Part shown: positions 29,274 through 37,870 of the stretch, piece by piece
Position numbering within the stretch: the first letter of the stretch is position 1
Layout: each line of letters starts with the position of its first letter
Assembly (NCBI RefSeq): GCF_965223285.1
Contig: NZ_OZ244997.1
Location: 4,588,001 to 4,652,000, forward strand
DNA from: Leptofilum sp965223285
GTDB taxonomy: Bacteria; Chloroflexota; Anaerolineae; Promineifilales; Promineifilaceae
DNA length: 64,000 nucleotides
Direction: 5' to 3'
Translations under genes and position numbers: made by a program
Notes under the pieces: generated by a model
What the model was told of the DNA's origin: nothing
Database searches by the model: none
What the model saw: only the letters and a program-made list of their open reading frames with translations

Positions 29274-29474
29274 ATGGCTAAAGATCGCGCCAGCCGTCGC
29301 GCCCGGTTAAGACGGCAAACCGCTGAGGCAGCAAACGCAGCAGATAACAAACGAGACAGCAGCCGTGCTTTTGCCCAAGAATATGCCTATGTGCTGAAAG
29401 ATTTGCGTCGGGTTTTTGTGCTGGCAGCCATCATGTTTGTGTTGTTGATCGTTTTGAATATTGTTTTGCTGTAA
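29274..29474 (+). CDS. Small basic membrane protein, unknown function
   Basis: 66 residues: a basic, Ala/Arg-rich N-terminal half ('MAKDRASRRARLRRQTAEAA') and one C-terminal membrane span ('VFVLAAIMFVLLIVLNIVLL'). GAAGGA stands in good position before the ATG. It is located between the sortase gene and the infC promoter. The start and ribosome site look real, but no family was recognised. Confidence 0.72.
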   Translation: MAKDRASRRARLRRQTAEAANAADNKRDSSRAFAQEYAYVLKDLRRVFVLAAIMFVLLIVLNIVLL

Positions 29475-29523
29475 AGGTTGCCGATTTTCTTGGAAAACGG
29501 CCATTGTTTTTACCGCAAAATGT

Positions 29524-29552
29524 TTGACGCTCCCAGAGTGATGTGATATGAT
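29524..29552 (+). promoter_or_regulatory. Promoter of the infC-rpmI-rplT operon
   Basis: TTGACG (29524-29529), 17-base spacer, TATGAT (29547-29552). The transcript would begin near 29559 and carry a leader of about 90 bases. A hairpin (CCGGTC-AGAT-GACCGG, 29565-29580) sits at the extreme 5' end of that leader. Confidence 0.75.
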
Positions 29553-29649
29553 TTTTGCCTCATTCCGGTCAGATGACCGGACTGTTTGTTTACTTATCGA
29601 CTGAGTGATTATTTGAATTGCTCACTTTAAAAATTGGAGAACAATAACT

Positions 29650-30198
29650 ATTCGAAAACGGCGTAGTAGTAATCGCACAAGGGTCAATTCTGGCCCGGAG
29701 TATCGTATTAATCGGCGTATACGGGTTCGTGAGGTCAGATTAATTGACCACAATGGCACCAATCATGGTGTCGTGCCCACCAATCAGGCTTTACAAATGG
29801 CAGAAGATGCCGAGCTAGATTTGGTTGAAGTAGCCCCAAACGCCAAACCACCTGTTTGCCGTATTATGGATTACGGCAAATTTGCCTACGAAAAGACGAA
29901 ACGAGAACGAGAAGCGCGAAAGCTGCAAAAGCAGATTGAAATCAAAACGCTTCGTTTAACCCCACGCACGTCTGACTTTCATCGGGATGTCTATGTAAAC
30001 AAGGCCAAAAAATGGCTTGAAGAAGGCAAAAAGGTTAAATTCCAAGTTCGTTTCAAAGCACGTGAGATCACGTATCCTGAGATTGGGCAGCAAACTTTAG
30101 AAGAAATTGCTGAAGAGTTAGGCGAAATTTCTGAAGTGGAGCAAGCTCCAAAGCTGGAAGGTTGGTCCATGACACTTTTACTAAATCCAACAGGGTAG
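29650..30198 (+). CDS. infC: Translation initiation factor IF-3, with a non-ATG (ATT) start
   Basis: The first standard start codon in this frame is a GTG at 29773, but the frame is open upstream and encodes the conserved N-terminal domain: 'YRINRRIRVREVRLIDHNG' then 'VVPTNQALQMAEDAELDLVE', so a GTG start would truncate the protein. Between the upstream in-frame stop at 29614 and this region there is no ATG, GTG or TTG. ATT at 29650 (or ATA at 29644) is therefore the start, with GGAG at 29636-29639. An AUU start is known for infC in Escherichia coli, where it lets IF-3 repress its own translation. The 182-residue product includes the linker helix and the C-terminal domain ('MDYGKFAYEKTKREREARKL', 'FQVRFKAREITYPEIG'). 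Confidence 0.93.
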   Translation: MRKRRSSNRTRVNSGPEYRINRRIRVREVRLIDHNGTNHGVVPTNQALQMAEDAELDLVEVAPNAKPPVCRIMDYGKFAYEKTKREREARKLQKQIEIKTLRLTPRTSDFHRDVYVNKAKKWLEEGKKVKFQVRFKAREITYPEIGQQTLEEIAEELGEISEVEQAPKLEGWSMTLLLNPTG

Positions 30199-30251
30199 TT
30201 GGCATTTAACTTCCTGTTGTTTTTGAAAAATCAAAATGTAGGATGTTAGGT

Positions 30252-30271
30252 AAAGCCCCTCCGGGGGCTTT
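30252..30271 (+). terminator. Attenuator-like hairpin between infC and rpmI
   Basis: AAAGCCCC (30252-30259), loop TCCG, GGGGCTTT (30264-30271), followed by only a short T-rich tail. It could be a weak terminator or a processing/attenuation site in the ribosomal protein operon. Confidence 0.55.
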
Positions 30272-30325
30272 TGTGTGAGAGCAGAATTTTTGACCAAATG
30301 CTTTCACTTTGTTTAAGAGGAAAAA

Positions 30326-30574
30326 ATGGCTAAAGCAAAAAAGAAAAAATACAAGTTGAAGACATACAAAGCGGCGGCCAAGCGTTTTCGCGTAACTGGT
30401 AGTGGCAAGATTGTACGTACCAAAGGTGGCAAAAGTCATTTGCGGCGGCGTAAATCTAAGCGCACCAAGCAGTTATTTAGCCGTATGCTTGTCGTAGAAA
30501 ATTCTGGTGACATCAAGCGCATTAAGCGTTTGGCTCCATATTTGAAAAAACATAAGGCGAATCCGCCTGCTTAA
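30326..30574 (+). CDS. rpmI: Ribosomal protein bL35
   Basis: 82 residues, highly basic: 'KKYKLKTYKAAAKRFRVTGS', 'GKIVRTKGGKSHLRRRKSKR' and 'IKRIKRLAPYLKKH' match bL35. It is longer than the usual 64 to 66 residues because of a longer N-terminus and C-terminus. GAGG stands before the ATG. It is second in the universal infC-rpmI-rplT order. Confidence 0.95.
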   Translation: MAKAKKKKYKLKTYKAAAKRFRVTGSGKIVRTKGGKSHLRRRKSKRTKQLFSRMLVVENSGDIKRIKRLAPYLKKHKANPPA

Positions 30575-30586
30575 TTTACTAACACA

Positions 30587-30647
30587 CGATGATTCGCTGC
30601 CTGGCCTCGGTTTTCCTTTGGGAATGGGCTTGAGCGCCAGGCCATCG
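30587..30647 (+). promoter_or_regulatory. Long hairpin upstream of rplT, possible L20 operator
   Basis: CGATG (30587-30591) and GCCTGGC (30599-30605) pair with GCCAGGC (30636-30642) and CATCG (30643-30647), forming a two-part stem around a 30-base loop. No T-run follows, so it is not a terminator. In other bacteria L20 represses its own operon by binding leader RNA that imitates its 23S rRNA site. The location fits such a role, but this is inference. Confidence 0.5.
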
Positions 30648-30668
30648 TACAAATGCGAGGGTATTTAA

Positions 30669-31025
30669 ATGAGAGTAAAAGGTGGGTTTACAACCCAACG
30701 ACGTCATAAAAAAATATTGAAAATGACAAAAGGCCAGTGGGGCACGCGGAGCAAGTTGTTCCGGCGGGCCAACGAGGCCATGATGAAATCTTACTGGTAT
30801 GCATACCGGGATCGCCGCGTTCGTCGGCGTGAGTTCCGCCGTTTGTGGATCACGCGCATCAATGCGGCTTCACGGATGCATGGCTTGAGCTACAGCCGTT
30901 TTATGCATGGATTAAAGCTGGCTAACGTGAATTTGGATCGTAAGGCGTTGGCGCATCTTGCGGTGCGGGATGAAGCTGCGTTCGCGGCCGTTGTCGGTTT
31001 GGCAAAGGATGCGCTGGCGAACTAA
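30669..31025 (+). CDS. rplT: Ribosomal protein bL20
   Basis: 118 residues, the standard length. Conserved stretches: 'RVKGGFTTQRRHKKILKMTK', 'GTRSKLFRRANEAMMKSYWY', 'YRDRRVRRREFRRLWITRIN', 'HGLSYSRFMHGLKLANVNLD', and 'RKALAHLAVRDEAAF'. It is the last gene of the operon and is followed by a terminator. Confidence 0.97.
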   Translation: MRVKGGFTTQRRHKKILKMTKGQWGTRSKLFRRANEAMMKSYWYAYRDRRVRRREFRRLWITRINAASRMHGLSYSRFMHGLKLANVNLDRKALAHLAVRDEAAFAAVVGLAKDALAN

Positions 31026-31071
31026 TTCATAAGCTGCCTCCATTGATCTTTTGATTGCCTACATTTTGGAA

Positions 31072-31103
31072 GTGCCTCGCATGAATTTGCGAGGTGCTTT
31101 TTT
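31072..31103 (+). terminator. Rho-independent terminator after rplT
   Basis: Core stem CCTCGCA (31075-31081) with TGCGAGG (31088-31094), 6-base loop, then GTGC and six T (31098-31103). Just downstream (31110-31145) is a short dispersed repeat (ACGATTTTCGCGAATTTACG). Confidence 0.85.
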
Positions 31104-31229
31104 ATTCATTTTTGCCACGATTTTCGCGAATTTACGCGAAAAATGATTGATTTGTCCCTGTGTGAGTTGGCTAAACGCAGGACGGCCGTATTTGTCTCCC
31201 CTATCTTGCTCCTGTAATATCCGCCGACG

Positions 31230-33353
31230 ATGCGCAATTTGTTGGATGTGGAAACGCGAACCGGATTTACCTTTTGGTTGCTGTTGATTTTGCTAACGGC
31301 CGTTGCGCTGCGCGTTTATCAACTAGATAGTGTGCCGCCAGGGTTTACGCATGATGAGGCCGATCACGGGATTACGGCCGTTGCCATCCTGAACGGGGCG
31401 CGAGAGATTTACTTCACCATTGGCTATGGGCGCGAGCCGCTGTTTGATTACGCCACAGCGGGGGCAATGGCACTTTTGGGGCAAAATGGGTGGGCACTGC
31501 GGGGAACGGCCGTCCTGTTTAGCCTAATTCTTATCGGGGGGATGACCACCTGGGCACGAATCGCTTTTAACAATCGCATAGCCTTGCTGACGGCCGCTGG
31601 TTTGGCCGTGGGCTTTTGGCCGCTCATGGCTGCCCGCCAAGGTTTGCGATCAATTACATTGCCTGCACTTTTTACGTTGGCTTTATTCTTCTTCTGGCAT
31701 GGGTTGCAAAAGCAGGAGATTGGAGATTGGAGATTGGAGACTGCTCGCCGTACGCGAAGCGGTCGCGCAGCGACATTACCGATTACTGATTACCGATTAC
31801 TGTTTACTTTCCTCGCCGCTGGCCTCTTCGTTGGTCTTACCTTCTACACCTACATTCCGGCGCGGGGATTGTGGCTGCTGTTTCCCGCGTTGCTGCTGCT
31901 GGGTGGGATATGGAACCGTGCCTGGTTACGGTACACGTGGTTTTGGGGGATATTGCTGCTGTTGGTGGCAGGGGTGCTGGCGTGGCCGCTGTTTGCCTAT
32001 TTACGCGCCAACCCCACTGCTGAGTTGCGGATTGATGAGCTGAGTATGCCGCTAACGGCCGTTCTGCAAGGCGATTTTTCTTTGCTTTGGGACAATATCA
32101 AGGGTGGGCTGGCGATTTTCACAGTGGCAGGAGACACGGCGTGGCGATACAACATCCCGGAACGGCCGTTGCTGGGGCCAGTTATGGGTGTGTTGTTTTA
32201 TTTGGGTATTGCGGTGGCTTTGTGGCGAGTGGCCAGTGGCAAGCGGCAAGTAAAGGGATTGGTTGAAGTGAACGGCCGTCTGGCCTACGCGGCGGCACTC
32301 ATCTGGCTAGTTGGTGGCCTAGCTCCGGTACTCATCACTGGGCCGGAATTGAGCATGACGCAAGGGATGGGGATGCAGCCAGTCGTTTATTTATTGGTGG
32401 CGGTGGCGGTTGATTGGGTGGGGAGATTGGAGATTGGAGATTGGAAAGTCTCGCCAATTATTGGTGTGGGGGCCGTGTTGTTATTTGGCGGAACGGCCGT
32501 CATCACCGCGCGAGATTACTTTGGCACCTGGGCCAATGCGCCAGAGGTGCGGGTGCAGTACGAGAGTACAATGATAGCCGTGCTGGATTATTTGGCGGTG
32601 CAACACGTGGCAGATACGGCCGTTTCCACTATTACGCCCGGCCAGTTTCACACGCCCGCCCTGGCGCAAATGGTGCTGCCTGCAAACGTGAACAGCCCGC
32701 GCTGGTTCGATGGGCGTGGCAGCCTGATTGTGCCGGATGCAAACGAAGCACTACTGTTGTTTTCGGGATTTGCGTCGCTGCCGGAGGCATTGCAGCCTTA
32801 TGTAGAAACACCTGCACTGAGCGAAGTCGAAACGGCCGTCCTGCAAGAAACGCTTCCCTTGCGCCCTGACGATATTGATCGGCCAATTTGGGTTTACCAG
32901 GTAGTGGGCGCAGAGGCGGTAACAGTATGGCAAAGTTGGCTAACGCCCCAAGCGGCTCAGTTTGGCGAGGCGGCAGACCTGATTGGGTATGATCTATCGG
33001 CAGAAAGCGCGGCAGCAGGCGATGTAGTGCAACTGGTGACGGTTTGGCAGGTACAGCAGGCGACGTCCGATTTGCGACTGTTTACCCACGTCGTCGGGCC
33101 AGATGGCATCCCGCTGGCGCAGGCAGACCGGCTGGACGCGCCCAGCAGCAGTTGGGTAGCGGGAGATTGGCTGGTGCAGCTGCATGAGTTTGTGATTCCG
33201 GCGGAAGTGGGCATTGGACAATATCCCCTCACCATCGGACTATACCATTGTCTCGACACCGCCTGTGCCCAAACGGAGCGGCTAACGGTGCGGCAGGATG
33301 GAACGGCCGTTGGCGATCATCTTCAACTAACAGAATTGGAAGTTACGAAATGA
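31230..33353 (+). CDS. GT39-like membrane glycosyltransferase with C-terminal beta domain and in-frame repeats
   Basis: 707 residues. First span at about 10-30, then the catalytic-type loop 'VPPGFTHDEADHGITAVAIL'. Around ten spans follow, then a soluble tail with the same type of beta domain as the gene at 25573 ('TSDLRLFTHVVGPDGIPLAQ', 'YPLTIGLYHC'). Two insertions of repeat DNA are translated in loops between spans: 'QEIGDWRLETA' plus 'LPITDYRLLF' (about residues 162-195) and 'RLEIGDWKVS' (about 396-406). The frame stays open through both. First of three such genes in a row; polyprenyl-phosphate sugar use is inferred. Confidence 0.8.
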   Translation: MRNLLDVETRTGFTFWLLLILLTAVALRVYQLDSVPPGFTHDEADHGITAVAILNGAREIYFTIGYGREPLFDYATAGAMALLGQNGWALRGTAVLFSLILIGGMTTWARIAFNNRIALLTAAGLAVGFWPLMAARQGLRSITLPALFTLALFFFWHGLQKQEIGDWRLETARRTRSGRAATLPITDYRLLFTFLAAGLFVGLTFYTYIPARGLWLLFPALLLLGGIWNRAWLRYTWFWGILLLLVAGVLAWPLFAYLRANPTAELRIDELSMPLTAVLQGDFSLLWDNIKGGLAIFTVAGDTAWRYNIPERPLLGPVMGVLFYLGIAVALWRVASGKRQVKGLVEVNGRLAYAAALIWLVGGLAPVLITGPELSMTQGMGMQPVVYLLVAVAVDWVGRLEIGDWKVSPIIGVGAVLLFGGTAVITARDYFGTWANAPEVRVQYESTMIAVLDYLAVQHVADTAVSTITPGQFHTPALAQMVLPANVNSPRWFDGRGSLIVPDANEALLLFSGFASLPEALQPYVETPALSEVETAVLQETLPLRPDDIDRPIWVYQVVGAEAVTVWQSWLTPQAAQFGEAADLIGYDLSAESAAAGDVVQLVTVWQVQQATSDLRLFTHVVGPDGIPLAQADRLDAPSSSWVAGDWLVQLHEFVIPAEVGIGQYPLTIGLYHCLDTACAQTERLTVRQDGTAVGDHLQLTELEVTK
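31715..31808. repeat. Compound heptanucleotide insertion inside a coding region
   Basis: GGAGATT units at 31715-31741, then an arginine-codon-rich segment, then GATTACC/GATTACT units at 31775-31808. Both runs keep the host frame open. The second unit type also occurs in the intergenic copy at 16341-16377. Confidence 0.8.
32422..32445. repeat. Heptanucleotide repeat GGAGATT, forward units only, in coding region
   Basis: Three and a half direct GGAGATT units within the gene at 31230, with no reverse arm next to it. They encode RLEIGDW. Confidence 0.8.
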
Positions 33354-33468
33354 CGCAGTTTTTTGGGAACACAGAGCAACACAGAAGAAAGATAGAGCTT
33401 CACAGAGAGTTACAAGAAGAAATCTGTGTAACTCTGCGTAATCTGTGGCTAATTTTTGGGGGAATGAC
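33354..33468. repeat. Intergenic inverted repeat with ACACAGA/CTGTGT units
   Basis: Forward parts (GGGAACACAGAGCAACACAG, TTCACAGAGAGTTAC) pair loosely with AATCTGTGTAACTCTGCGTAATCTGTGGC at 33420-33448. It bridges two GT39-like genes. GGGGGAA near 33458 is the ribosome site of the next gene and directly follows the repeat. Confidence 0.6.
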
Positions 33469-35508
33469 ATGAGCCAGCGACGGCGGGAGTTTTGGCTGAT
33501 CGTAGCCATCACCTTTGTCGCTTTTGTGCTGCGGCTGTGGCAGTTGGGTCATTTGCCACCCGGCTGGCGCGATGATGAGCTGATCAACTCGCTGGTCATC
33601 TCCCAAAAGGTGCTGAATGGCGATTTGGCTGTTTACTACCCAGATGCATCTGGCCATGAAGCTCTATACCATGCGCTTAACGCCATCATGCTGGGTCTGT
33701 TTGGGGCAAACTGGGCAGGCGTTCGGCTGCTGTCTGCTTTTTTAGGGACGCTGGCTGTGCCGCTTACCTATAAAGTGGGACGGCAGCTTTTTGGCCGATG
33801 GGTAGGCATCACCGCTGCTGCTGGATTAACGGTGAGCTTTTGGGGGTTGATGTATGCTCGTTTTGGCCTGCGCCATGTGTTGATGCCGCTGCTGACGCTG
33901 GGGGCTTTTTACTTTTTTTGGCAAGGTTTCCAGAAGGGAGATCAGAGATTAGAGATTAGAGATTTTCGCGGTTCACTTTTTAATCTCCGATCTCCAATCT
34001 CCAATTACTTAATTACGGCCGTTTTTATGAGCCTTGGCTTTTACACTTACTTTGCCGGGCGGGGCGTGCCGTTGATTTTGCTGGCGTTTATGGGGGGGGT
34101 GTGGCTGCTGGCACGGCCGTATTTCTACAGCCATTGGCGCGGTTGGTTTGTCATGTTGGTGGGAACGGCCGTTCTCGCCATTCCGCTAATTCTCACCCTG
34201 CAAGCCCAGCCAGAGGCAGAAGGGCGGGTGGCTGAGCTTGCTGTGCCGTTGGTGGAGGCTCGTGCGGGCAACTTTGAACCGCTGCAAGAGTACGTCATCA
34301 CCACGCTGGGCATGTTTCATGCCACGGGGGATGGTGAGTGGCTGTACAACATCCCCAATCGGCCGCTGTTTGGCGTGGTGGGTGCAATTTTCTTTTGGGG
34401 CGGCGTGCTGCTGGCATTAGTAGATAGCGTTCGGTTGCTCCTCGGCAGGTTGCGACGGAAAGCCATCGACCCGACGACACAGATGCGTGGGCTGGCCACG
34501 ATCTTTTTACTGCTGTGGTGGCTGGCGGGGATTGCCCCGGCCTTTATCAGCGTGCCGCCAGCCAGCCTGGGACACACCATTTTGGCGCAGCCGGTGACTT
34601 ATATTTTGGCGGCGTTGCCGATGGGGAGATTGGAAATTAGAGATTGGAGATTAAGCGCACAATCTCTAATCCCCAATCTCCAATCTCCGTTAGCAATTTT
34701 GATGGGGCTTTTGTTGGTTGGCAGCATTGCCGTGCGTGATTTGCCCGACTATTTCCAGCGTTGGCCGGAGCGGGGGATGGTGCGCTTTTTGTACCGAGCC
34801 GATATTCAAAATGTGGCGGATTATGTTAACCAAACACCAGAAATGACTGATTTTGGCGTGTCTGGCTTGCTGGCAGGGCCGTGGGATCGGCTGGCTTTGC
34901 AAATTGGTTTACATAATGATGACGATGTGCGCCCTCGCTGGTTTAATGCGGAGCGGGCCTTGCTGCTGAGTCCGCCGCTGAGTTTTGTGGGGTTCCCGGA
35001 TACGGCCGTCTCCTACGAACCACTCGTAAATCCAGTTGCTCCACGCATAACGGCTGGCACCTATCTGCTGGCTCAAACAGAGGCGCAAATGCTGGCCGAC
35101 CCGTCGAATGAGCGGATTTGCTTTATGAATGGGTTGTGTTGGTTAACGGCCGTTTACGATTCAGAAACCAACCGTCTGGAGCTGGGTTGGCAGGTGGGTG
35201 AAACCTTGCAACTTCCGCCGATACCGCTCATCAGTAATCCGCCGCCGCCGGGGGTGTACGCCGGGCCGCGCTTGCAGGTCTTTGCTCAACTGCTCGATGC
35301 CGAAGGCAACTTCTTAACCGGAGATGATGGTCTGTGGGTCGATCCGGTGACCTTGCAGCCAGGAGATACTTTTTTGCAGCAGCATTGGTTGAGTTTGCCG
35401 GAGGATGCGATTGGAGAAACGGCCGTCTTTGGCCTGTATGATCCCATGACGGGCGAACGTATCCTCACCACCGACGGCCGTGACCATTTGCGCCTGGAGA
35501 TTCGGTAG
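33469..35508 (+). CDS. GT39-like membrane glycosyltransferase with in-frame hairpin repeats
   Basis: 679 residues from the ATG at 33469, chosen because GGGGGAATGAC stands before it (a GTG at 33445 is in frame but inside the repeat). First span about 7-25, then 'LPPGWRDDELINSLVISQKV' with the acidic pair of the PMT/ArnT loop, and about ten spans. Two GGAGATT hairpin repeats are translated: 'RLEIRDFRGSLFNLRSPISN' (about 162-181) and 'RLEIRDWRLSAQSLIPNLQS' (about 387-406), both in loops between spans. The C-terminus is soluble, with a partial beta domain. The TAG stop is provided by a palindromic repeat (35505-35533). Confidence 0.8.
   Translation: MSQRRREFWLIVAITFVAFVLRLWQLGHLPPGWRDDELINSLVISQKVLNGDLAVYYPDASGHEALYHALNAIMLGLFGANWAGVRLLSAFLGTLAVPLTYKVGRQLFGRWVGITAAAGLTVSFWGLMYARFGLRHVLMPLLTLGAFYFFWQGFQKGDQRLEIRDFRGSLFNLRSPISNYLITAVFMSLGFYTYFAGRGVPLILLAFMGGVWLLARPYFYSHWRGWFVMLVGTAVLAIPLILTLQAQPEAEGRVAELAVPLVEARAGNFEPLQEYVITTLGMFHATGDGEWLYNIPNRPLFGVVGAIFFWGGVLLALVDSVRLLLGRLRRKAIDPTTQMRGLATIFLLLWWLAGIAPAFISVPPASLGHTILAQPVTYILAALPMGRLEIRDWRLSAQSLIPNLQSPLAILMGLLLVGSIAVRDLPDYFQRWPERGMVRFLYRADIQNVADYVNQTPEMTDFGVSGLLAGPWDRLALQIGLHNDDDVRPRWFNAERALLLSPPLSFVGFPDTAVSYEPLVNPVAPRITAGTYLLAQTEAQMLADPSNERICFMNGLCWLTAVYDSETNRLELGWQVGETLQLPPIPLISNPPPPGVYAGPRLQVFAQLLDAEGNFLTGDDGLWVDPVTLQPGDTFLQQHWLSLPEDAIGETAVFGLYDPMTGERILTTDGRDHLRLEIR
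33937..34007. repeat. Heptanucleotide hairpin repeat (GGAGATT family) in coding region
   Basis: Forward units (GGAGATC, AGAGATT three times) at 33937-33966, spacer, reverse units (AATCTCC, GATCTCC, AATCTCC) at about 33981-34003. Fully within the glycosyltransferase frame. Confidence 0.85.
34625..34688. repeat. Heptanucleotide hairpin repeat (GGAGATT family) in coding region
   Basis: Forward units at 34625-34652, spacer AAGCGCAC, reverse units AATCTCT, AATCCCC, AATCTCC, AATCTCC at 34661-34688. Second copy in the same gene. Confidence 0.85.
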
Positions 35509-35533
35509 AGACGTTGCATTGCAACGTCTCTAC
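35505..35533. repeat. 29-bp palindrome (GTAGAGACGTTGCA arm) providing a stop codon
   Basis: A 14-bp arm, GTAGAGACGTTGCA, one central T, and the exact reverse complement. Bases 35506-35508 of the palindrome are the TAG stop of the upstream gene. It has no T-run after it. The arm layout (GTAG...CTAC) resembles the palindromes at 5391 and 9017. Confidence 0.85.
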
Positions 35534-35554
35534 GAGGCTATTTTGGAGAAAGAT

Positions 35555-37870
35555 GTGACAAAGCTAACTGCTTGGTACAAACAGCCGATTGCCTGGATTT
35601 TGCTGGCGTTTGTCACGTTTTCGTTTGCCTCTAGCGTCATTAACCCTTTGTTTGAATCCACCGATGAGCTGCGCCACTATCGCTTTGTGCAGCATATTGT
35701 GCAGCGACGCAGCTTGCCGGTGCAGGGTGAGGTGGGTTGCAGTGCGCAAGGGCATCATCCGCCGCTGTTTTACACGCTGGGGGCGATGGCCACATTTTGG
35801 GTAGAAACGGGCCAGCCTGTTTGCTCCCAGCCGGAGCAAAATCCATTTTGGCAGTACCGCTACTGGGAAGTGGGGGACGATAACAAGAACCAATATTTGC
35901 ATACGGCTGCCGAAACGTTTCCGTGGACGGGTGAAGCATTGGCGGCACACCTTGTGCGTGGGCTGAACGTGTTGATTGGGGCGGGTGTGGTTTACCTGGC
36001 CTGGCTTTTGGGGCGAATGTTGTGGCCGAAACGGCCGTCTCTCGCCGTTGGTGCCGCCGCTTTTGTTGCCTTTAACCCCATGTTTGTGTACATGGCCGGA
36101 TCGATTAACAATGATGTGATTGCTGCCCTGAGCGGTACGGCCGTTCTCTTGGCCAGTGTCAAGTTGGTGCAGTCAGAAACAGGGCTGTCCCGTTGCTGGG
36201 GGATTTGGCTGGGCATCCTCTTTGGCGTAGCGTTGCTCAGTAAATTTAATCTGGCAGCGGTGGCCTTGCTGATTGAAACGGCCGTTACCTGGACGGCGTG
36301 GCGCAAAAAGCAGTGGCGACTGTGGTGGGAAGTGAATTTGCTCATTGCTGGCTTTACACTGCTGCTGGCAGGTTGGTGGTTTGTGCGTAACCAACTTCTG
36401 TACGGCGAACCGACCGGCTTCCAGCGGCTAACAGAGCTGTGGGGCGTGCGCAATCCCACTGAGAGTTGGGGCGTTGCCATCTTTGAGCTGCCCTACACCT
36501 GGACCAGCCTGTGGGGCCGCTTTGGCTACGGGCAAGTCCCCTTGCCAGATAGTATTTACATTGGTTTGCGCTGGCTGGTGGGTATAGGTTTGTTGGGCTT
36601 GGGGCTGCGGTTCTTGCCGGCAGCCTGGTTAAGAGGGCGGTTATCACCCTTAAGTGAGAGCGGACTAGGCTTCTCATTACTTTTACTTGCCCTAAACGTC
36701 GCCCTCTTTTTTGCTGTCGTGTTCAACTACCTGCTTGTTAGCCCGGCCGGGGCGATGGGGCGCTTCTTCTTCCCGGCACTACCTGCCCTCGCGCTGCTCA
36801 CCTTCTACGGTCTGGCCGCCTGGGTCGATCTTATCTGGCCGCCCGAACCAATCTCCAATCTCCAATCTCCGGTCTCCTTTCTAGCGATTGCGGTAAACGT
36901 GGGCATGGCCATCCTTACCATCGTGGCGATTTTTGGTTATTTGGCGGCGGCGTTTGCCAGACCCGAACCAGTTGCGGTGGATACGGCCGTTCCTAACCCC
37001 ACCAACGTCCAATTCGACAGCTTCGCCATCCTGCGCGGCTATGAATTGGACGACACAACGTTACAGCCCGGCGGCACTCTCACTCTCGATTTGTATTGGG
37101 AAGTAATCGGCCAGCCGCCTGGCAACTTTTTGCTCTTTGTCCACCTGATTGACGAAGCAACCGGAACGCTGATTGCCCAGCGGGATACGCACCCCGGCCT
37201 GGGCAATTTCCCCAGCGGCCAATGGCGGCCTGGCGACCGCTTTGTCGATTCGATTCGCCTGCACGCCAGCGAGACAATGTACACGCCAGCAACGGCCGTA
37301 CTCAGCATTGGTCTGTACGCACCGGGCGAAAACAGCTACCGGCTGGGCATTGCTGCTGAGGATGGCAGTTTTTTGGGCGACGCGCTGCCTTTAGGTGACA
37401 TCGTCATTGCTGAACTGGACAACTGGCGTGAAGATGGCCAAACATTCCCCAATTTACTAAACCAAAACTTTTTCAACGATTTGCGCCTGATAGGTTATGA
37501 ATACAGCCAGCGAGTATTGGCTCCTGGTGATTCATTAGCCGTGACGTTGTATTGGGAAGCATTGCGCGACGCGCCACCGGATTATTTGGTGCAGGTGGCG
37601 TTGTGTGAGCTGCCCTGTGCCGACTGGATGCCTGCGCTGCAAACTGCGGTGGCCCCGCCAGAATCTGCGCCCACAAACGGTTGGCAGGCGGGCAAAGTGG
37701 TGGTTGACACCCATGTTTTGCCCATCGATCCTAACTTGCCGCCCGGTTCTTACGGTATTCACGTCACTTTGATTGACGCCATGACCAAAGCACCTCAGAA
37801 TATTATTGCCGAGGATGGACACTACATTGATGATCGCTTATTATTGTCAGACATCTGTGTTCAACCTTGA
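35555..37870 (+). CDS. GT39-like membrane glycosyltransferase with two C-terminal beta domains
   Basis: 772 residues from GTG at 35555, which has GGAG 6 bases before it; the frame upstream runs through a palindromic repeat and overlaps the previous gene, so it is not used. First span about 9-26, then 'LFESTDELRHYRFVQHIVQR' as the acidic loop. About ten spans, then two copies of the beta domain shared by this family: 'AILRGYELDDTTLQPGGTLT' and 'LIGYEYSQRVLAPGDSLAVT', each followed by 'YWE' and a His/Pro-rich strand. A short heptad repeat is translated at about 36850 ('ISNLQSPVSF'). Third of the three-gene run. Confidence 0.8.
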   Translation: MTKLTAWYKQPIAWILLAFVTFSFASSVINPLFESTDELRHYRFVQHIVQRRSLPVQGEVGCSAQGHHPPLFYTLGAMATFWVETGQPVCSQPEQNPFWQYRYWEVGDDNKNQYLHTAAETFPWTGEALAAHLVRGLNVLIGAGVVYLAWLLGRMLWPKRPSLAVGAAAFVAFNPMFVYMAGSINNDVIAALSGTAVLLASVKLVQSETGLSRCWGIWLGILFGVALLSKFNLAAVALLIETAVTWTAWRKKQWRLWWEVNLLIAGFTLLLAGWWFVRNQLLYGEPTGFQRLTELWGVRNPTESWGVAIFELPYTWTSLWGRFGYGQVPLPDSIYIGLRWLVGIGLLGLGLRFLPAAWLRGRLSPLSESGLGFSLLLLALNVALFFAVVFNYLLVSPAGAMGRFFFPALPALALLTFYGLAAWVDLIWPPEPISNLQSPVSFLAIAVNVGMAILTIVAIFGYLAAAFARPEPVAVDTAVPNPTNVQFDSFAILRGYELDDTTLQPGGTLTLDLYWEVIGQPPGNFLLFVHLIDEATGTLIAQRDTHPGLGNFPSGQWRPGDRFVDSIRLHASETMYTPATAVLSIGLYAPGENSYRLGIAAEDGSFLGDALPLGDIVIAELDNWREDGQTFPNLLNQNFFNDLRLIGYEYSQRVLAPGDSLAVTLYWEALRDAPPDYLVQVALCELPCADWMPALQTAVAPPESAPTNGWQAGKVVVDTHVLPIDPNLPPGSYGIHVTLIDAMTKAPQNIIAEDGHYIDDRLLLSDICVQP
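36850..36877. repeat. Heptanucleotide repeat AATCTCC in coding region
   Basis: Four direct units (AATCTCC three times, GGTCTCC) in the gene at 35555, encoding SNLQSPVS. No forward arm next to it. Confidence 0.8.
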
